The notes below the pieces were generated by a model. It made no database searches. It had not been told where the DNA came from and saw nothing but the letters and a program-made list of their open reading frames with translations. A program made the translations under genes and the position numbers. From Candidatus Eisenbacteria bacterium (GTDB lineage Bacteria; Eisenbacteria; RBG-16-71-46), in assembly GCA_020847735.1 (NCBI GenBank), contig JADLBL010000007.1:23781-87780 (forward strand): 64,000 bases of DNA, in the 5' to 3' direction. Below are positions 41,804-49,902 of this stretch, in pieces (the stretch's first letter is position 1; every line of letters starts with the position of its first letter).

Positions 41804-42757
41804 TCAGCGCGAGCGCCAGTACTCGAGCATGTCCTTCAGCGTCCGGTCGAAGGGAATGGTGGGCCGCCAGCCGGTCGCCTTCACGAACTTCGAGTTGTCG
41901 CCGAGCAGGATCGGCACGTCGCTCGGGCGCAGCCGGGCCGGGTCCTGGCGCACCTCGATCTTCGCCGTCGTCATGCCGAGCAGATGGTCGAGCAGCTTCT
42001 GGATCGTCCACGCCTCGCCGCTGCAGATGTTGTAGACCTCGCCCGGCTCGCACTTCTCGAGCGCCAGCACGTAGGCGCGCACCATGTCGCGCACGTCGGT
42101 GAAATCGCGCTGGGCTTCGAGGTTGCCGACGCTGAGCACCGGCTTCTTGCGGCCCTTCTCGATGTCGGCGATCTGCTTGGCGAAGTCGCTCGCCACGAAC
42201 ACCGGTCCGCGGCGCGGTCCCTCGTGGTTGAAGCCGCGCGTGCGCACGGAGTCCACCTTCCACGACATCCAGTACTGGTAGCCGAGCATGTCCTGCGCGA
42301 CCTTGCTCACCGCGTACGGCGAGAGCGGCCGCAGCGGGTTGGTCTCGCGGATCGGCACCTCGTCCGGAAAGACCATGCCGTACTCCTCGGACGAGCAGGC
42401 GAGTTGGATGCGGCACTTGAGGCCGAGCCGGCGGACCGCCTCGAAGATGTTCACCTGCGCCAGGACGTTCGTGGTGAGCGACTCGCTCGGCGCGACCCAC
42501 GAGGTCGGCACGAACGACTGGGCGGCGAGGTGGAAGATCCACTCCGGCCGGACCTTCGCGATCGTCTCGAACGTGTTGGTGGCGTCGCGCAGGTCGCACT
42601 CGTGCAGCGTGATGCGGTCGGCGAAATGCTCGATGTTCTCGGTCCGGCTCCGCCAGCGCTGAATGCCGTGGATGTCGTGGCCGCCCTGCTCGAGCAGGAG
42701 GTCCACGAGGTGGCTTCCGGCGAAGCCGGTGACGCCGGTGACGAGAACGCGGGGCAT
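41804..42757 (-). CDS. gmd: GDP-mannose 4,6-dehydratase-like SDR
   Basis: 317-residue extended SDR predicted to convert GDP-mannose to GDP-4-keto-6-deoxymannose. VLVTGVTGFAGSHLVDLLLE is the NADP site, HGIQRWRSRTENI matches the Gmd loop with Arg contacts, IFHLAAQSFVPTSWVAP and CSSEEYGMVFPDE give the catalytic Ser/Glu, LSPYAVSKVAQDML the Tyr-x3-Lys, TRGFNHEGPRRGPVFVASDF the substrate loop. SVGNLEAQRDFTDVRDMVRAY is diagnostic of GMD proteins. Shorter than E. coli Gmd (about 370) and similar to short Gmd/Rmd-like forms, so a reductase role is not excluded. Heads the gmd-wzx operon. Confidence 0.85.
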   Translation of the reverse strand: MPRVLVTGVTGFAGSHLVDLLLEQGGHDIHGIQRWRSRTENIEHFADRITLHECDLRDATNTFETIAKVRPEWIFHLAAQSFVPTSWVAPSESLTTNVLAQVNIFEAVRRLGLKCRIQLACSSEEYGMVFPDEVPIRETNPLRPLSPYAVSKVAQDMLGYQYWMSWKVDSVRTRGFNHEGPRRGPVFVASDFAKQIADIEKGRKKPVLSVGNLEAQRDFTDVRDMVRAYVLALEKCEPGEVYNICSGEAWTIQKLLDHLLGMTTAKIEVRQDPARLRPSDVPILLGDNSKFVKATGWRPTIPFDRTLKDMLEYWRSR

Positions 42758-42801
42758 GCGATTTCCTCGGGAAATGGGGGCGTGGGCTCGTGAGCGCGGC
42801 G

Positions 42802-42831
42802 ACGTTAGGGGCTCGCGGAGCCGGGCGTCAA
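42802..42831 (-). promoter_or_regulatory. promoter for gmd-wzx
   Basis: Minus strand TTGACG (42826-42831), 18-nt spacer, TAACGT (42802-42807). Predicted leader about 40 nt. Confidence 0.6.
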
Positions 42832-42868
42832 CAGGACGCGGCGGCGTCCGGCCGGCGGGCGGCGGGCT

Positions 42869-44137
42869 TCAGCGTCGCCGCTTCTTCGCCGCCGGCTTCT
42901 TCGCCGGCACCGCCTTCTTCGCCGGCGCCACGCTCCAGCTTCCGCGGGCGAGCGCGGGGCCGGCCCAGGTGGCGCGCACGGCGAGCGCCCATTCGGCGGC
43001 CTCGAGGCGCGGCTTCTCGAACGCCTTGCCGAACGCGGTCCACGCGCGGCGGGCGGAGTTCGTGCACGCCGTGTCGCCGGTGGCGGCGCCCATCTCGGCG
43101 AGGAAGCGGGCGGCGACGGCGTTGTCCTCGTACGGCCGGGAGAAACGCTTCGTGTGTCCGAATCGCTCGGCGGCGAACTCGGTCCGGTAGCCGCCGCGCT
43201 CGCGGTCCTCGAAGTTCGCGCGCACGTGGTTCGCGAGCGCGCGGGCGCGCGCGAGGTCGCTGTCGCGACCCGCGGCCTGCCAGCCGTGCAGGAACGCCAG
43301 CCCCGTCTCGGTCTGGTCGGCGAGCAGCGCGGGCTCCCGCACCTTGCCCCAGGTGTCGCGGCGCACCATCCCGAGGTCGCTCTCGCGACAGTCCTTCCAC
43401 AGCCGGTCCTCGGTCCGGAACGCGAAATCCCTGCGCCGGACGTCGGAGCTGAACACGCACCATCTCCACCAGCCCCTGAGCGCCTCGCCGTTCGATTCGG
43501 GTTCGAGGTCGCGCGAGCCGAACTGGGCGGTGTAGAACCCGCCCGCCGGATCGGTCAGCAGCCGCTCGGAGTGGTCGAGCACGCGGCGCGCGTCGCGGGC
43601 GAAGGTCTCGTCCTTGCGCGCGGCGACGCGGGCGAGCAGCCCGAGGCGTCTCAGGTTGAAGTCGGTGCGCTTCTCGAACGAGGTGGTGGTGTGGTCCATG
43701 TCGCGCGCGCCCTCGAGATAGCCGCCGCCGACGGTGTCGAGCAGGCCGTGCATCCAGCGCAGCGTGCGCAGCGCCCGCCCCATCGCCAGCGTGTCGCCGT
43801 CGGCGCCGCGCGCCAGGGCGAGTTCCACGGCGGCTTCGCTGGGCGTGCCGTCCTTGCGCACGTAGCCGCCCCGGCCTTCGTCCCAGAGCGAGTTGACCTG
43901 CGCCGAGAGCCGTTCGTAGAGCGCGAGGTCGGCGGGATCGGGACGGCGGGCGGGCGCGGGGGCCGGCGCCTGCCGGGGCCGGCCCGCGGCCGCGGGCTTC
44001 GCTCCCGGCTGTCCGGCCGGCGCGCTGGTCGCGGCGTACGCGCCGGGGCCCGCCGGACCGAGCGCCGCGGCCGCCGCCAGCGCGAGCGCCGCGGCGAGAC
44101 GCACCTGCCGCCCTCCCGGCGTCCGCCCCGTCCTCAT
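42869..44137 (-). CDS. secreted six-hairpin glycosidase-like (YyaL/DUF-type alpha/alpha barrel) protein with Lys-rich tail
   Basis: 422-residue exported protein. Start ATG at 44137 overlaps the OPT transporter stop (ATGA). Signal peptide VRLAAALALAAAAALGPAGPGAYAA-like region is followed by a Pro/Ala linker (residues about 30-58). The body has alternating helices with VNSLWDEGRGGYVRKDGTPS, GGGYLEGARDMDHTTTSFEK, PAGGFYTAQFGSRDL, GLAFLHGWQAAG, GGYRTEFAAERFGHTKRF and PYEDNAVAARFLAEMG, a pattern like the C-terminal (alpha/alpha)6 part of YyaL/thioredoxin-domain proteins and N-acylglucosamine epimerase-like barrels. The end VAPAKKAVPAKKPAAKKRRR is strongly basic, histone-H1-like. Substrate unknown. 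Confidence 0.6.
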   Translation of the reverse strand: MRTGRTPGGRQVRLAAALALAAAAALGPAGPGAYAATSAPAGQPGAKPAAAGRPRQAPAPAPARRPDPADLALYERLSAQVNSLWDEGRGGYVRKDGTPSEAAVELALARGADGDTLAMGRALRTLRWMHGLLDTVGGGYLEGARDMDHTTTSFEKRTDFNLRRLGLLARVAARKDETFARDARRVLDHSERLLTDPAGGFYTAQFGSRDLEPESNGEALRGWWRWCVFSSDVRRRDFAFRTEDRLWKDCRESDLGMVRRDTWGKVREPALLADQTETGLAFLHGWQAAGRDSDLARARALANHVRANFEDRERGGYRTEFAAERFGHTKRFSRPYEDNAVAARFLAEMGAATGDTACTNSARRAWTAFGKAFEKPRLEAAEWALAVRATWAGPALARGSWSVAPAKKAVPAKKPAAKKRRR

Positions 44138-46173
44138 CGCTTGAAGAGCGCCAGCAGGTTCGGCAGCGCGGTGATGAGCGCGATTGCCACGCCCATCAGC
44201 GACTCGCCGGCGATGATGCCCGAGGAGACGGGCACCGTGTACTTCTCGTGCACCTTCGGCTTCGCCTTCGAGAGCCACAGCGCGAGGCACGCGCCGATGA
44301 ACATGGACACGGAGTTGAAGCCGTTGATGGTGAACGCGAGTCCCACGCCGGTCGCGGACGGGATCCACTTCTTCTGCGCCGGAAAGCGCCGCTCGAGCAG
44401 CGGCAGGATGATGCCGAGCACGCTGCCGACGAGCAGGCCGATGCGCGCCGTCGGGTGCAGCGCGCCGACCCCCTTGGCGAGCAGCTCGGCGACGCCGCGC
44501 CACACGAGCGCGGCCGGTGCCGGCCAGCGTTCGGTGCCGAGGGCCGAAGGATCGGGAATGAGGATGAAGTAGACCGGGATGACCACCAGCGCGCCGGCGG
44601 TGACGCCGAAGAACTGGGCGAGGAACTGCTGGCGGGGATTGGCGCCGAGCAGGTAGCCGCTCTTGAGGTCGGTCAGCAGGTCGCCGGCGTGGCTGGTGGC
44701 GCCGGCGCTGATGTTGGCCGTCATCAGGTTCGTCGGGATGTTGCCGGGCGCCAGCGCGCCGAAGGTGAGCTGCGTGATCTTGGAGAGCGGCCCCACCGGG
44801 GTGATGTCGGTCTCGCCGGTCGCGCGCGCCGCCACGACGACGAGGAAGAACGTCGCCACGACGGCGATCGAGCCCATCCACCAGTGCACGTGGAACAGCG
44901 TGTGCGCGAGCCACACCGCCGCGACGCCGCAAAGGAGGAAGCCGGTGATGAACCAGGAGCCCGGAACCTCGATGCGGTCCATGGGATCGTCGGCGACGGA
45001 GTGACGATTGAGGAAGGAAGTGATGGTGCTGAAGGCGCGCACGACGGACTTCCAGTTCATGAAGAACAGCAGCAGTCCCGACGTCACCATCATCGGCACG
45101 CCGATCCACAGGGACCAGCTGCTGATCCGGCGGAAGCTCGCGGCCTCGATCGCGCCGGTGTTCAGGAAGTGGGGCGCGAGGATCATGTAGTTGACCACGG
45201 CGCCGAGCATCAGGCTCCACGCCTGGCGAAAGCCCATGATCGCGCCCGAGGCGACGAACAGCAGCGAGCCCTCGAAAGACATGGTCACCTGGTTCAGGTG
45301 CAGGGGTTCGCCGTTCAGGGTGCCGATGCGGATGCCCGAGGTGCCCCACACGGCTTCCAGCTTCGGCAGCCGGAACCAGGGCGCGCCCTCGGGCGCGAAC
45401 CAGCCGCGCACCGGAGCCCAGACGGGCGCACCCGCCCACTCGTGGACCTTCATGAAGGGCAGGTCGGCGGCGTCACGGATCCAGGTGGTCGCAAGGCCGA
45501 GCACGCCCGCGAGGCCGAGGGCGCGCGCCTGCGCGAGGGCCTCGCCCCCCTTGGCGTGCAGGGTCTTGAGCGTCGAGGCGGCGGCGATGCCGGAGGGAAA
45601 CGGCAGCTGCTCGTGGTTGATCATCTGCCGCTTGGCCGGCACGGCGAGGAAGACCCCGAGATAGGAGATGACGGCGACCCACGGGATCAGCCACAGGCAG
45701 CGGGTCGCGAAGTCGGTCGGCAGCGCGGTCGCGCTCAGCATCATGAGCGCCGGAATGGCGTTCGCGACGCCGCCGCTGGTCATCGAGCCGCCGGCGGAGG
45801 CGGCCGACTGCATGCAGTTGTTCTCGAGGATCGAGTAGTGGTTGTCGGGCCAGATCGCGCGGAAGAAGCCGCCCAGCACCGGCAGGCGGTGCAGCCGGAC
45901 GAACAGCGGTCCGACGGTCGCCGACATGGCCTGGAAGACCACGAACGCGAGCACGCACGAGGTGATCGCGACGCCCATGCTCCAGCCGGCCTTGAGGCTC
46001 ACGTAGACGTTGGAGCACACCATGATCATGCCGAGCAGCATGCCCATCACGACCGCGCGGATCGTGAGCTGGCGCATGTGGTCGCCCTGGTAGACGTTCT
46101 CGAACCAGTGGCGGTCGATTTCCTCGGGGGTGCGCGGGCGGGCTGCTTCGGTCGCTGCCGTCGGTTCGGCCAC
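44134..46173 (-). CDS. OPT-family oligopeptide/metal-chelate transporter
   Basis: 679-residue polytopic inner-membrane protein of the oligopeptide transporter (OPT) superfamily, whose members take up peptides or iron-siderophore-like chelates by proton symport. Start GTG at 46173 follows a CGAGGA Shine-Dalgarno. About fifteen hydrophobic helices; conserved segments are QLTIRAVVMGMLLGMIMVCSN, WSMGVAITSCVLAFVVFQAM, NCMQSAASAGGSMTSGGVANA, INHEQLPFPSGIAAASTLK, the TANISAGATSHAGDLLTDLK loop and PVSSGIIAGESLMGVAIAL at the end. Length and motifs agree with bacterial OPTs. Cotranslated with the secreted six-hairpin protein. Confidence 0.92.
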   Translation of the reverse strand: MAEPTAATEAARPRTPEEIDRHWFENVYQGDHMRQLTIRAVVMGMLLGMIMVCSNVYVSLKAGWSMGVAITSCVLAFVVFQAMSATVGPLFVRLHRLPVLGGFFRAIWPDNHYSILENNCMQSAASAGGSMTSGGVANAIPALMMLSATALPTDFATRCLWLIPWVAVISYLGVFLAVPAKRQMINHEQLPFPSGIAAASTLKTLHAKGGEALAQARALGLAGVLGLATTWIRDAADLPFMKVHEWAGAPVWAPVRGWFAPEGAPWFRLPKLEAVWGTSGIRIGTLNGEPLHLNQVTMSFEGSLLFVASGAIMGFRQAWSLMLGAVVNYMILAPHFLNTGAIEAASFRRISSWSLWIGVPMMVTSGLLLFFMNWKSVVRAFSTITSFLNRHSVADDPMDRIEVPGSWFITGFLLCGVAAVWLAHTLFHVHWWMGSIAVVATFFLVVVAARATGETDITPVGPLSKITQLTFGALAPGNIPTNLMTANISAGATSHAGDLLTDLKSGYLLGANPRQQFLAQFFGVTAGALVVIPVYFILIPDPSALGTERWPAPAALVWRGVAELLAKGVGALHPTARIGLLVGSVLGIILPLLERRFPAQKKWIPSATGVGLAFTINGFNSVSMFIGACLALWLSKAKPKVHEKYTVPVSSGIIAGESLMGVAIALITALPNLLALFKR

Positions 46174-46223
46174 GGCGGAATCCTCGCGGGGTCGGAAAGC
46201 CGGATCGTGAAGGTCGCCGTCGC

Positions 46224-46253
46224 AGGTTGGCCGAGCGCGCGTCCCGAGCGCAA
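46224..46253 (-). promoter_or_regulatory. promoter for the OPT transporter operon
   Basis: Minus strand TTGCGC (46248-46253), 18-nt spacer, CAACCT (46224-46229). Predicted leader about 45 nt before GTG 46173. Confidence 0.5.
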
Positions 46254-46328
46254 GCATGAAGTGCCCGTGGAGCGGATCCGACGGCACCTCGTGTCGCGGA
46301 ACCCGACGAACACGGCGCGTCCGGCGCG

Positions 46329-48041
46329 TCAGCGCGCGGACAGTTCGCGCTTCCAGGCCAGGGCGGTCGTGCGGCGCATGCCGGCGGGTTCGCCCGCCAG
46401 GCAGGCTTCGACGGCGGCGAGCGCCGCGGCGCGGCCGGGTCCGTCCGGCGCGAGCCGCCACGCGTGCATGCGCGCCTCGGCCGCCTGGAAGCGCGCCTCG
46501 TCCGCGTCCGCCGGGTTCTTCGCCACGGCGGCCACCGCGGCCCACAGTTCGCCAGCCCTGGTCCAGAGCGGCGCACGCGCGGCCAGGCGCGCCGCCGCGC
46601 TTGCCGCCCGCGCCATCGCCGCGGTGGGCGGCGGCCCGCCGGGCCGGGTCTCGAGGCCGAGCCTCTCTCGCGGCGCGTCCGGACCCACGCGACTCGATTC
46701 GCCCGCGATCCCCGGCGGCGCGGCGGTCTTCAGGCGCGCGAGCGGCATCTCGCCGCTGCCGACCGTTTCGACCGCGCGCAGCGAGATCGCGACCGGTCCG
46801 TCCGCGGTGAGCTTCTCGCGATGTTCGCCGTAGCCGAGCGCGAGCACCGAGAGCGTGCCGCCCCCGGGCGGAGCTTCCACGCAGAAGGCGCCGTCGGGAC
46901 CGGAGCGCACCGCCCGGCCGTTCTCGACGACGGTGACCGTCGCGCCCTCGAGCGGGCGGCCCTGCGCGTCGCGCACCGTTCCGCAGACCTGCCGCAGCGC
47001 GATCCCGCGCGCTTCGTCGCGGGCGACGGCGCCTTCACCGGCCCGCCCCTCCGCGATCATGGACGGCGCGCTCGCCGCGGGCGCGCCCGCCGCGGGCGCG
47101 CTCGCCGCGGGAATGCGCTTCGCCTCGCTCGGGCTGCCGCCGGCGACCGGCTTCTCGTGCCGTGCGGGCTGCTTCGCCCCGGGCTGTGGCGCGAGCGGCT
47201 GGGCGGCCGGCTTGCGGAACTTCTGGCCCTCCGCGGGCGGCGCCGCGAAATCCTTGCGCGCGTTCGCGCCGGGCAGCGTGCGCTGCTGGACGGGGACCTG
47301 CTCGCCGTTGGGCAGCGTGCGCAACTCCTGCAGCCGCCCCGGAGGTGCGGGCGGTTGCCGCTGCGCCGCCGACTGCGCACGCTCCTGCGGCTGCGAAGCG
47401 TTGTCCCCGCTGGCGGCGAGCCCCGGAGCGGAGCCCTCGGAGGCGCGCGCACCCTCCGCGAGACCTTTGCCCGAAGCCGCGAGCGGCGCGGGCGAAGCGC
47501 CCCCGGCTGCCGGCGGAGCCGGCGCGGCTTCGTGATCCGGCGCCTGGGCGGATTCCGCCGCCCGCGACGCCGTCGGCGCCGCCGTGGGCGGCGTCGCCAG
47601 CGGCGGAGAAGAGCGCTGCGCCCGGGTGAGCGGCGCCTGCTTCGCGGCGGGCTCCGGCAGCGACGCTTCTTGCGAAGCGAAGCGGATCGCGAAGACGCCC
47701 ACCAGCGCGAGCGCCGCGATCGAGCCGGCCCACGCGAGCGTGGCGGGCCGCGAGAACCAGCCGCGCCGGCCGGGTGCGACGTCGGCGTGCGCATCGCTCG
47801 CCCCGCCCCCGGCCGCGCGGGCGATGCGCGCCTGCACCCGGTCCGCGAACGACGCGAAGTAGGCTTCGCCCGGATCGCGCCCCAGCGAACGCGCGAGCGC
47901 GGCGTCGGCGGCGGCGAGCGCGGCGAGGCGGTCGCGGCATTCGGCGCAGGCGGCGAGATGGCGCGCGGCCGCCTCGGCCTGCGGGCCGGCCGGTTCGCCG
48001 TCGAGCCGCGCGCCCAGCTGCTCGTCGCTCAGGTGCTTCAT
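46329..48041 (-). CDS. anti-sigma factor with zinc-finger N-terminus and carboxypeptidase-regulatory-like periplasmic domain
   Basis: 570-residue single-pass membrane protein. N-terminal anti-sigma zinc-binding domain: HLAACAEC gives the H-x3-C-x2-C pattern (His28, Cys32, Cys35), which should bind the ECF sigma factor encoded just upstream with a 4-nt overlap (ATGA). A single transmembrane helix follows (about residues 99-121, LAWAGSIAALALVGVFAI). The outer part starts with about 240 Ala/Pro/Gln-rich residues, then a carboxypeptidase regulatory-like Ig fold (CGTVRDAQGRPLEGATVTVV, about residues 385-465) and a C-terminal helical region with LAARAPLWTRAGELWAAVAA. The sensing domain is far larger than in common anti-sigma factors. 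Confidence 0.85.
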   Translation of the reverse strand: MKHLSDEQLGARLDGEPAGPQAEAAARHLAACAECRDRLAALAAADAALARSLGRDPGEAYFASFADRVQARIARAAGGGASDAHADVAPGRRGWFSRPATLAWAGSIAALALVGVFAIRFASQEASLPEPAAKQAPLTRAQRSSPPLATPPTAAPTASRAAESAQAPDHEAAPAPPAAGGASPAPLAASGKGLAEGARASEGSAPGLAASGDNASQPQERAQSAAQRQPPAPPGRLQELRTLPNGEQVPVQQRTLPGANARKDFAAPPAEGQKFRKPAAQPLAPQPGAKQPARHEKPVAGGSPSEAKRIPAASAPAAGAPAASAPSMIAEGRAGEGAVARDEARGIALRQVCGTVRDAQGRPLEGATVTVVENGRAVRSGPDGAFCVEAPPGGGTLSVLALGYGEHREKLTADGPVAISLRAVETVGSGEMPLARLKTAAPPGIAGESSRVGPDAPRERLGLETRPGGPPPTAAMARAASAAARLAARAPLWTRAGELWAAVAAVAKNPADADEARFQAAEARMHAWRLAPDGPGRAAALAAVEACLAGEPAGMRRTTALAWKRELSAR

Positions 48042-48631
48042 CGCCGTTCGCCGGTCCTTTCTTCCATCAGCTTCGCCAGCACCGCGCGGGCGCGGGCGAG
48101 CCTCGACATCACCGTGCCGATCGGCACGTTGAGCGCGCGGGCGATTTCCTCGTAGGAGCTGTCCTGCACCACGCGGAGCGCGAGCACCGCCTGGTGCTCG
48201 GACGAGAGCTGCGCGAAGCACGCCCGCAGGTTCGCGTCACGCTCGTCCGTGACCGCATGGTCGGCCGGGTCGTCCTCGAGCCCGAACTGCCTCCCGGCCT
48301 CGATCAATGGTTCGATGGGCGTCTCGGGCCGCCGCTTGCGGTGGCGGAACAGCGAGAACGCGAGGTTGGTCGTGATCCGGGCGAGCCAGGGATAGAGCGG
48401 CTGTCCGAGCTGGAACCGGCCGATCGCCCGCCAGGCGCGCACGAAAGCCTCCTGCGCCAGGTCGTCGGCGTCCGCGTCGTTGCGCACGAGTGCCCAGGCG
48501 ACGCGGTAGACCGCCCGCTGGTAGCGGCGGACGATTTCGGCGAAGGCCGCCTGCGAGCCCTTCTGGGCCTCGGCGACCAGGGCATCGTCGCCCGGCCCGG
48601 CTGTCGAGTTACGCTCGGCCTCGCGGTTCAT
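48038..48631 (-). CDS. ECF-type RNA polymerase sigma factor
   Basis: 197-residue sigma factor with regions 2 and 4 only. Region 2: FAEIVRRYQRAVYRVAWALV and DADADDLAQEAFVRAWRAIGRF, then PLYPWLARITTNLAFSLFRHRKR; region 4: LSSEHQAVLALRVVQDSSYEEIARAL and GTVMSRLARARAVLAKLM (helix-turn-helix). The linker between regions carries ETPIEPLIEAGRQFGLEDDPAD, usual for ECF class factors. It is cotranslated with its likely anti-sigma factor. Start ATG at 48631 has only 8 nt after a CAACCT -10 box, so a leaderless transcript is possible. Confidence 0.94.
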   Translation of the reverse strand: MNREAERNSTAGPGDDALVAEAQKGSQAAFAEIVRRYQRAVYRVAWALVRNDADADDLAQEAFVRAWRAIGRFQLGQPLYPWLARITTNLAFSLFRHRKRRPETPIEPLIEAGRQFGLEDDPADHAVTDERDANLRACFAQLSSEHQAVLALRVVQDSSYEEIARALNVPIGTVMSRLARARAVLAKLMEERTGERR

Positions 48632-48639
48632 TCCCTGTC

Positions 48640-48668
48640 AGGTTGGCCATCGGGACGTGGGGCGTCAA
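48640..48668 (-). promoter_or_regulatory. promoter for the ECF sigma/anti-sigma pair
   Basis: Minus strand TTGACG (48663-48668), 17-nt spacer, CAACCT (48640-48645). The -10 box ends 8 nt before the ATG. Confidence 0.5.
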
Positions 48669-48757
48669 GGTCGGGCGGGGTTTCGGGTTGGAACGAGCCG
48701 GACCTCGAGGCTCCCGGGGCGCATTACCCCGCCGGGGATGCGGCGGACCGGGCGCGG

Positions 48758-48786
48758 ATGACGACGGGGAGGGATCGTCCTATGGT
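48758..48786 (+). promoter_or_regulatory. promoter for the zinc-ribbon membrane protein gene
   Basis: ATGACG (48758-48763), 17-nt spacer, TATGGT (48781-48786); the start codon at 48793 lies where +1 is expected, so the mRNA is probably leaderless. Confidence 0.5.
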
Positions 48787-48792
48787 GCGGAC

Positions 48793-49215
48793 ATGCCAAC
48801 TCAAGCCTCCGGCACCCGCGTCCACGAGGCGCCTGCCCGCATTCGCTACCCGAACAAGGAGGACGCCGCGGCCCTCGCGACCCTCCGGCACCGCAACCGC
48901 CGCGACCGCCTGGTCGCGGTCGTGAAGACCTGGGCCATCTGCTGGCTCGCCGCGGTCGCCGCGGTGTTCCTGCCCGTGCTGCACTTCATACTCGTGCCCT
49001 CGCTGCTGATCGGCGGGCCGATCTACGCGCTCTCGCAGGGCAACGAGCACACGACGCTCATGCGTGCGACAGGCAAGTGCCCGGCGTGCGACGCGTCGAT
49101 CGTGCTGACGCAGAAGCGGCGGGCGGTTCCGACGATCGCATTTCGCTGCGACTCCTGCGGCCGACCGCTCGAGTTGCTGATTGACGCCGCTGTGCTGGAG
49201 GACAACAGCGCCTGA
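48793..49215 (+). CDS. small membrane protein with C-terminal zinc ribbon, unknown function
   Basis: 140-residue protein starting at ATG 48793. A basic cytoplasmic N-terminus (LRHRNRRDRLVAVVKTW) leads into a hydrophobic hairpin (AICWLAAVAAVFLPVLHFILVPSLLIGG as two helices, residues about 55-85), and the C-terminal half has two paired cysteines, KCPACDAS and RCDSCGRP, which form a zinc-ribbon knuckle pair. Similar small zinc-ribbon membrane proteins are of unknown role. It runs opposite to the sigma factor gene and converges with the DinB gene. Confidence 0.75.
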   Translation: MPTQASGTRVHEAPARIRYPNKEDAAALATLRHRNRRDRLVAVVKTWAICWLAAVAAVFLPVLHFILVPSLLIGGPIYALSQGNEHTTLMRATGKCPACDASIVLTQKRRAVPTIAFRCDSCGRPLELLIDAAVLEDNSA

Positions 49216-49317
49216 CGGCGGCGGCGGCGCTCGCCGGCGCCCCGGCGTCCGGCGGGCCGCGACTGCGGGTCGGCGCCGGAGCGGGCGCTTCGGGCAGGGC
49301 CCGCCGTGACCTCGGCC

Positions 49318-49902
49318 TCAGCCGGGCCCGAGTCGTCCGCGCACGTTCTCGAGGTGAAGCCGGTCGTGGTGGACGAAGAAGAACAGCATCTCCCTCGCCG
49401 AAAGCCAGCCGAGGATCGGGTGCGGCATCGCCCGCGAATCGCAGTCGTCCTCCGACCACGCCGTGGCCGCCGCGCGCATCGCGGCGGCGGCGTCGCGGTA
49501 CTCGTCCACGAGCGCCCGCTGGCTCGCGCCCGGCTCGATGCTGGGGGGCAGCGGATTCGGGCGCAGTTGCTCGGGCGGCACCTGGGCCAGGCGGGCCCGA
49601 TACGCCTCGCGCATCTGATCGAACGTCCGCGAGCGCGCGCTCTCGTGCCGCGGGAGCTTCGCGGGAGTGGAGAGTCCCCTGCCGACGCGCCGGTGGGCGA
49701 TGCTCAGGTGCGAGAGGTGATGCGCCGGCCCCCAGTGCTGCTCGTCACCCGAGAAGAACGCTTCGTTCGGAAGTCCGCCGAAGAAGTCCTCGATCTCGCG
49801 GGAGTTCGCCTCGAGGGCGGCGAGGATTTCCGGCAGCGCGTGCGGATCGGGCACCGAGCCGACCCTGGCACGCCCGCCGCCGTGCGCTTCTCCGCCGCTC
49901 AC
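49318..49902 (-). CDS. DinB-family four-helix bundle protein
   Basis: 194-residue DinB/YfiT-like protein. Start GTG at 49902 overlaps the upstream SRPBCC gene stop (GTGA). LPEILAALEANSREIEDFFGGL begins helix 1; GDEQHWGPAHHLSHLSIAHRRVG (metal His in the second helix) and LSAREMLFFFVHHDRLHLENV give the three His positions typical of the DinB metal site, so it could be a metal-dependent thiol transferase or hydrolase. Last gene after the pyrimidine operon; linkage to nucleotide metabolism is not obvious. Confidence 0.8.
   Translation of the reverse strand: MSGGEAHGGGRARVGSVPDPHALPEILAALEANSREIEDFFGGLPNEAFFSGDEQHWGPAHHLSHLSIAHRRVGRGLSTPAKLPRHESARSRTFDQMREAYRARLAQVPPEQLRPNPLPPSIEPGASQRALVDEYRDAAAAMRAAATAWSEDDCDSRAMPHPILGWLSAREMLFFFVHHDRLHLENVRGRLGPG

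Noticed and set aside
49250..49306. A 9-bp inverted repeat between the zinc-ribbon gene and the DinB gene as terminator
   Set aside because: The loop is about 38 nt and such pairs are expected by chance in GC-rich DNA.
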